DNA of 64,000 nucleotides from Terricaulis silvestris (GTDB lineage Bacteria > Pseudomonadota > Alphaproteobacteria > Caulobacterales > Aquidulcibacteraceae): positions 1 to 64,000 of the forward strand of contig NZ_CP047045.1 of the NCBI RefSeq assembly GCF_009792355.1. The letters run 5' to 3'. Shown in pieces: positions 61,894-64,000 of this stretch (position 1 is its first letter; every line of letters starts with the position of its first letter). The position numbers and the translations under genes are program-made. The notes under the pieces are model-generated. The model was not told the origin of the DNA. It saw only the letters and a list, made by a program, of their open reading frames with translations, and did no database searches.

Positions 61894-62657
61894 GCGCGTT
61901 GATAGAACTCGTAGGCGTCAGTGTATTTCTCGGCGGCCGTCTGGTCGTCGAGGAAATCTCACTCGCTATCGAACGTGTACAAATCGTTGCGCTGCTCGGC
62001 CCAAATGGCGCCGGCAAAACGACATTGATGCGCGCCGCACTCGGTCTCGCGCCGATCGAGTTCGGCGCAGCGCAGCTGATGGGCGACGATCCGATGCTGT
62101 TGTCGGCGCGCGCGCGCGCCTTGCGCGCCGCGTATTTGCCACAGCGCCCGCAGTCGATCTGGCCTATCAATGTCGAACACCTCGTAGCCCTCGGTCGTTT
62201 CGCGCACGGCGCCGCGCCCGATCGCTTGTCGCCGCCGGATCAAGCCGCCGTCGATGCCGCGCTCGAGGCGTGCGCGCTGACGCCGCTGCGCGCGCGCCGC
62301 ATGGACGAGATCAGCGGCGGCGAGAAGGCGCGCGCACATCTTGCCCGCGCGCTCGCCCAGCACGCGCCGCTCTTGGTGTTAGACGAGCCGACTGCCGGAC
62401 TCGATCCGGCGCAAGCGCTGAGCGTCGCCGATATTCTCACGCGACACGCCGCAAGCAGCGGCGCCGTTCTTTTCTCCACCCACGACGTGGCGCTCGCTGC
62501 GCGCATTGCGCATCAAGTCGTTCTTTTGCGTGAAGGCCGCGTCATCAGCACGGGCGCGCCGCGCGAGGCGCTGACGCCGCAATCGCTCGAAGCAGCTTAC
62601 GCGCGCAAGGGCAGGTTGGAGCAAATCGGCGACACATTGGTCGCCGTGTTCGACTAA
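61890..62657 (+). CDS. btuD: Cobalamin ABC transporter ATP-binding protein BtuD
   Basis: A 255-aa ABC ATPase: Walker A LLGPNGAGKTTLMRA near residue 37, Q-loop AYLPQRP, signature ISGGEKARAHLARALAQ, Walker B LLVLDEPTAGLD, and switch His in LFSTHDVALAA. It completes btuFCD, all coupled by 4-bp overlaps. Its stop interlocks with that of the convergent acyl-CoA synthetase gene. With cobS and cobT in the window, the cell seems able both to make and to import cobalamin. Confidence 0.93.
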   Translation: MSALIELVGVSVFLGGRLVVEEISLAIERVQIVALLGPNGAGKTTLMRAALGLAPIEFGAAQLMGDDPMLLSARARALRAAYLPQRPQSIWPINVEHLVALGRFAHGAAPDRLSPPDQAAVDAALEACALTPLRARRMDEISGGEKARAHLARALAQHAPLLVLDEPTAGLDPAQALSVADILTRHAASSGAVLFSTHDVALAARIAHQVVLLREGRVISTGAPREALTPQSLEAAYARKGRLEQIGDTLVAVFD

Positions 62658-64000
62658 AGCTTGAAGCCGCCGCTCTGAATCTTCGCGTATACCTCCGGCG
62701 TCACGCGGATATAGGTGTGCGTTTCCGGGCAATCGAAATAGAGTTCCTGCTCGATCTTAGCCGGATCGAAGCCGTCGCGCACCAGATCGACCTTGCGATA
62801 CTTGAACGTGCCGGTCGTTTCGATCGCTGGCGTCATGCGAATGAAGAGCGGTCGCGCATAGTTCGGCAGCTCGCGCATCAGGAAGTCGCGCAAGCCGTCA
62901 AGCTTGAACTCCGCGCCGGGCGTGATCGCCGCCATGCCGGCGCGGCCGTCGATGCGATCGATTTTCACACCGTAGACGTTCGCTTCGTCAACGCCGGGAT
63001 AGCGCGCGATCACTTCGGCCACCTCTGTGGTGGAAACGTTCTCGCCCTTCCAGCGGAACGTGTCGCCGATGCGGTCGACAAAATAGAAATAGCCCTCCGC
63101 GTCCTGGCGCATCAGATCGCCCGTGCGGAACCAGGCATCGCCAAGTTCGAACACGTCGCGCAAGACCTTGCGTTCTGAAGCGGCCTTGTCGGCGTAGCCG
63201 CTATAATTGTGACGGGCGTCGTCCTTGATCAGACCAATCGCTTCGCCTGGTTCGCCCACATCGGTCAGCAGGCAAAGGCCGTCCGGCCCACGCACGGGCG
63301 CCTCCGCTTCAACGTCGAACTTCACCAGACGCACCGCGAAACTACCACGCAGATAGCCGGGTATGCGCCCGATCGCGCCGGGTTGCCCGTCGAAGTTGAA
63401 CATCGAGACGTTGCCTTCGGTCGAGCCATAGAACTCGAGAATGTTCTTCACGCCGAACCGCTCTTGAAACTCGGTCCACACCTCGGGGCGTAATCCGTTG
63501 CCGAACGCGAGCTTCAGCCGATGCGCGCGCTCTTTCGGATGCGGCGGCTGATTGACCAGGTAGCGGCAGAGTTCGCCGATATAGACAAAGATCGTGCAAT
63601 CGTTGTCGGCGACGTCATCCCAGAAATGAGTCGCGGAGAACTTGCGCCGCAGCACCAGCGTGCCGCCATTCAGCAGCGCCGCGCCTACGCCGCACAAACC
63701 GCCCGTCGAATGATAAAGGGGCAGCGCGCAATAGACCTTGTCTTCCGCGTTGGAATTGGTCGCGCCCGCGAACGCCCGCATATAGAGCTGCGCCCGCGTG
63801 TGCGTGATCTTCGCCGCTTTCGGCATGCCGGTGGTGCCGGAGGTATAAATGTAGAGCGCGACATCGCGCGCCTTCAGGCCGGCGCGACGTCCGCGCGATG
63901 GGCGCTCCGGCGGCAGCTTCGGTTCGTGCAGATCGAGCTTGCGCCGGCTCTCGCCTTCGTCTTCGCCATCGATCACCCAATAAGTGAGCGGCTTGGCCAG
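62654..64000 (-). CDS. FATP-type long-chain acyl-CoA synthetase (5' part outside the window)
   Basis: The last 448 codons of an adenylate-forming enzyme; the frame is open to the window edge, so its start lies beyond 64000. AMP-binding motif YIYTSGTTGMPKAAKITH, then FYGSTEGNVSMFNFDG, WFRTGDLMRQDAEGYFYFVDRIGDTFRWKGENVSTTEVAEV, and the C-terminal lid FKYRKVDLVRDGFDP. The FYGSTEG variant and the WKGENVSTTEV motif match the FATP/FadD6 group that couples uptake and activation of long or very long fatty acids. It might link to the CYP153-like gene in fatty acid use, but they are 57 kb apart. Confidence 0.88.
   Translation of the reverse strand: MAKPLTYWVIDGEDEGESRRKLDLHEPKLPPERPSRGRRAGLKARDVALYIYTSGTTGMPKAAKITHTRAQLYMRAFAGATNSNAEDKVYCALPLYHSTGGLCGVGAALLNGGTLVLRRKFSATHFWDDVADNDCTIFVYIGELCRYLVNQPPHPKERAHRLKLAFGNGLRPEVWTEFQERFGVKNILEFYGSTEGNVSMFNFDGQPGAIGRIPGYLRGSFAVRLVKFDVEAEAPVRGPDGLCLLTDVGEPGEAIGLIKDDARHNYSGYADKAASERKVLRDVFELGDAWFRTGDLMRQDAEGYFYFVDRIGDTFRWKGENVSTTEVAEVIARYPGVDEANVYGVKIDRIDGRAGMAAITPGAEFKLDGLRDFLMRELPNYARPLFIRMTPAIETTGTFKYRKVDLVRDGFDPAKIEQELYFDCPETHTYIRVTPEVYAKIQSGGFKL

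Overview
The window looks like the start of a circular chromosome of a high-GC alphaproteobacterium, opened at the first base of dnaA. The set of dnaA, dnaN, recF and gyrB, mmcB, bolA-dnaJ-cobS, cobT, CarD, an UrcA-family protein, a GTA-like terminase, an alphaproteobacterial-type EF-P and a direct-repeat LexA box all fit Alphaproteobacteria. I would guess Caulobacterales/Hyphomonadaceae, but this rests on gene content only.

Layout. 1-10.7 kb: replication genes (dnaA, dnaN, recF, gyrB) interrupted by an MHYT histidine kinase, a CYP153-like P450 and two tandem ExoD-family genes. 10.7-12.7 kb: a lower-GC two-gene minus-strand operon coding a P-loop kinase with a Nudix-like tail and a separate Nudix-like protein; it is the best candidate for an undescribed accessory system. 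12.9-14.4 kb: a lone terminase large subunit with an N-terminal HTH. 14.5-26 kb: small secreted proteins and lipoproteins, a monohaem cytochrome, ThpR, a di-iron ferritin-like protein, MmcB, an AraC regulator and a DUF1214/DUF1254 pair. 26-32.8 kb: BolA, a J-domain protein and the cobaltochelatase subunits CobS and CobT, which are separated by a frameshifted pyruvyltransferase/2OG-oxygenase fusion and an LprI-like gene. 32.8-45.9 kb: rpmB with a site-2 protease, a Suv3-like helicase, an S4 protein, fdxA, carD, dinB with a LexA box, rpoH, a membrane protein/XRE pair behind a strong promoter with an inverted-repeat operator, tRNA-Arg(CCT), and a two-TM/RCK/RyR protein. 45.9-64 kb: PhoX, SelO, an MFS transporter preceded by an 8-bp tandem repeat, the complete EF-P beta-lysylation set (epmB, epmA, efp), an efp-aac(3)-bla-arsC-like run, an M61 peptidase, a cobalamin riboswitch with btuF, btuC and btuD, and the 3' part of a FATP-type acyl-CoA synthetase cut by the window edge.

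Genes that work together: dnaA/dnaN/recF/gyrB/dinB in replication and repair; cobS, cobT and riboswitch-controlled btuFCD in cobalamin synthesis and uptake; epmB/epmA/efp in relief of polyproline stalling; rpoH, bolA and the J protein in stress physiology. The genome is compact. Many same-strand genes overlap by 4 bp, and seven convergent pairs overlap by exactly 4 bp through interlocked stop codons. Long perfect inverted repeats occur at 17.0, 52.9 and 57.8 kb, and the one at 52.9 kb lies inside the 5' end of epmB. All assignments come from reading motifs by eye; no database search was run.
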